In this document: positions 5,237 through 6,225 of the stretch, piece by piece
Layout: each line of letters begins with the position of its first letter
Position numbering within the stretch: the first letter of the stretch is position 1
NCBI GenBank assembly: GCA_016295505.1
Contig: JAEDLC010000107.1
Location: 1 to 6,225, forward strand
DNA from: Dorea sp.
Lineage (GTDB): Bacteria > Bacillota_A > Clostridia > Lachnospirales > Lachnospiraceae
Length of the DNA stretch: 6,225 bases
Direction: 5' to 3'
The notes under the pieces: generated by a model
What the model was told of the DNA's origin: nothing
What the model saw: the letters and a program-made list of their open reading frames with translations, nothing else
Database searches by the model: none
Program-made: the position numbers and the translations under genes

Positions 5237-6225
5237 ATGTATCGAGTGATTGTATTAAATCCCGGATCAACCTCAACAAAGGTAGCGCTGTACGAGGATG
5301 ATAAGAAGATTTTTTCAGAAAATATTGCACATCCTGCCAGTGATCTGGCGGTATTTCCGAATATCGTAGATCAGCTTCCTTACCGTAAGGAGATCATTAT
5401 CAAGACTCTTCAGGAAAAGGGAGTAGATCCGCATACGGCAGATGCGTTTTCTGCAATCTGTACCGGTTTGTTGCCGATGGATGGCGGCGTATATGAGGTA
5501 AATGATAAGATGTATGCCGATGGCCAGGTAGGACCGGGAAGTAAGCATCCTGGTAACCTTGGACCGCTTCTTGCGAAAGATTTTGCAGAAGAGTTTGAGG
5601 GACGCGCATTTATTGTAGATGCAAGCAGTGTAGACGAATTTGAGGAAGAAGCCCGTATGACGGGATTTGCTGAACTTTTACGTACCAGCCGCGGTCATCC
5701 GCTGAATCAGAGAGCAGCTGCAAGAAAATATGCAGCTGACTGTGGAACACCATATGAAGAATTGAATCTGATCGTGGCACACCTTGGAGGTGGAATCTCT
5801 GTCAGTGCACACTGCCAGGGAAAAATGATTGATACGGTCGACAGCACACGTGGTGAAGGACGTATGGCTCCGACCAGAAGTGGAACAGCACCGCTTGCAG
5901 ATGTTGTAGAGATGTGCTATTCCGGAAAATATACAAAGCAGGAAATGTTTACCAAGATCATGAAGACCGGAGGATGGGTTGCCCACCTTGGAACTTCAGA
6001 TGCGATCGAGGTAGAACGCAGGATAGAAGAGGGCGATCAGTTCGCTGAACTGGTATATCGTGTAACTGCTTACCAGATTGCAAAAGATATTGCGGCAATG
6101 GCATCCGTAATGAAAGGAAAAGTGGATGCGATCATTCTGACAGGCGGAGTTGCATACTCTGATATTATGGACGAAATGATCAGAGAGCGTGTCGAATTTA
6201 TTGCACCGGTAAAATTATATCCGGG
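5237..6225 (+). CDS. buk: Butyrate kinase-like acyl kinase, C-terminus cut by window edge
   Basis: The frame is open for 329 codons to the window end, with no stop. Butyrate kinases are about 355-360 residues, so only some 25-30 are missing. The predicted reaction is acyl-phosphate + ADP to free acid + ATP in the cytoplasm. ASKHA-fold motifs: phosphate-1 LNPGSTSTK (7-15), VAHLGGGISVSAH (180-192), GGWVAHLGTSDA (245-256), AYQIAKDIAAMA (278-289) and LTGGVAYS (301-308), plus CYSGKYTKQEM (227-237). Unusually, the GRGG segment normal in butyrate kinases reads CTGL (75-78), and the usual ERSGGLP reads TRSGTAP (213-219). These deviations suggest a different acyl pocket, or less likely lost activity. 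It is the third gene of the operon, translationally coupled to the transferase. The family is sure; butyrate as substrate is doubtful. Confidence 0.87.
   Translation, partial: MYRVIVLNPGSTSTKVALYEDDKKIFSENIAHPASDLAVFPNIVDQLPYRKEIIIKTLQEKGVDPHTADAFSAICTGLLPMDGGVYEVNDKMYADGQVGPGSKHPGNLGPLLAKDFAEEFEGRAFIVDASSVDEFEEEARMTGFAELLRTSRGHPLNQRAAARKYAADCGTPYEELNLIVAHLGGGISVSAHCQGKMIDTVDSTRGEGRMAPTRSGTAPLADVVEMCYSGKYTKQEMFTKIMKTGGWVAHLGTSDAIEVERRIEEGDQFAELVYRVTAYQIAKDIAAMASVMKGKVDAIILTGGVAYSDIMDEMIRERVEFIAPVKLYP

Overview
The window looks like chromosomal DNA of an anaerobic gut-type Firmicute, most likely a Lachnospiraceae (Clostridium cluster XIVa) relative. This rests on strong AGGAGG-type ribosome binding sites, tight gene packing, moderate GC, and a butyrate-type phosphotransacylase/kinase pair. 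The genus cannot be fixed from sequence alone. There are six protein genes, two of them cut by the window edges. I see no RNA genes, mobile elements, CRISPR arrays or pseudogenes.

Layout. (1) Positions 1-772, minus strand: a ketopantoate-reductase family gene (panE/apbA-like) with its C-terminus off the left edge. (2) Positions 773-944: a divergent promoter region. (3) Positions 945-1874, plus: a ten-helix EamA/DMT-family transporter. (4) Positions 2012-2728, plus: a GntR/FadR-type regulator with its own extended -10 promoter, closed by an intrinsic terminator at 2786-2837. (5) Positions 2920-6225, plus: a three-gene operon encoding a CoA-acylating aldehyde dehydrogenase, a phosphate butyryltransferase-like enzyme and a butyrate kinase-like enzyme. 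The kinase runs off the right edge.

How the genes fit together. The operon reads as a complete route for turning an aldehyde into ATP: aldehyde + CoA + NAD+ to acyl-CoA, then acyl-phosphate, then free acid + ATP. The GntR gene directly upstream is the obvious candidate regulator. A near-perfect 29-bp palindrome (2858-2886) sits on the operon promoter and carries the GT-N3-AC core typical of FadR-type operators. The central 10-mer of that palindrome recurs over the -10 of the panE-like gene, suggesting one regulon. The transporter could export the acid product or a related metabolite, but nothing in the sequence proves this.

Most notable points. The kinase departs from the usual butyrate-kinase motifs at several places, the dehydrogenase has a C-x-C-x-x-C cluster at its catalytic cysteine, and the regulator's ligand domain lacks the usual metal-binding histidines. 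Together these suggest a substrate other than plain butyraldehyde. Its identity is open; sulfoacetaldehyde is one candidate.
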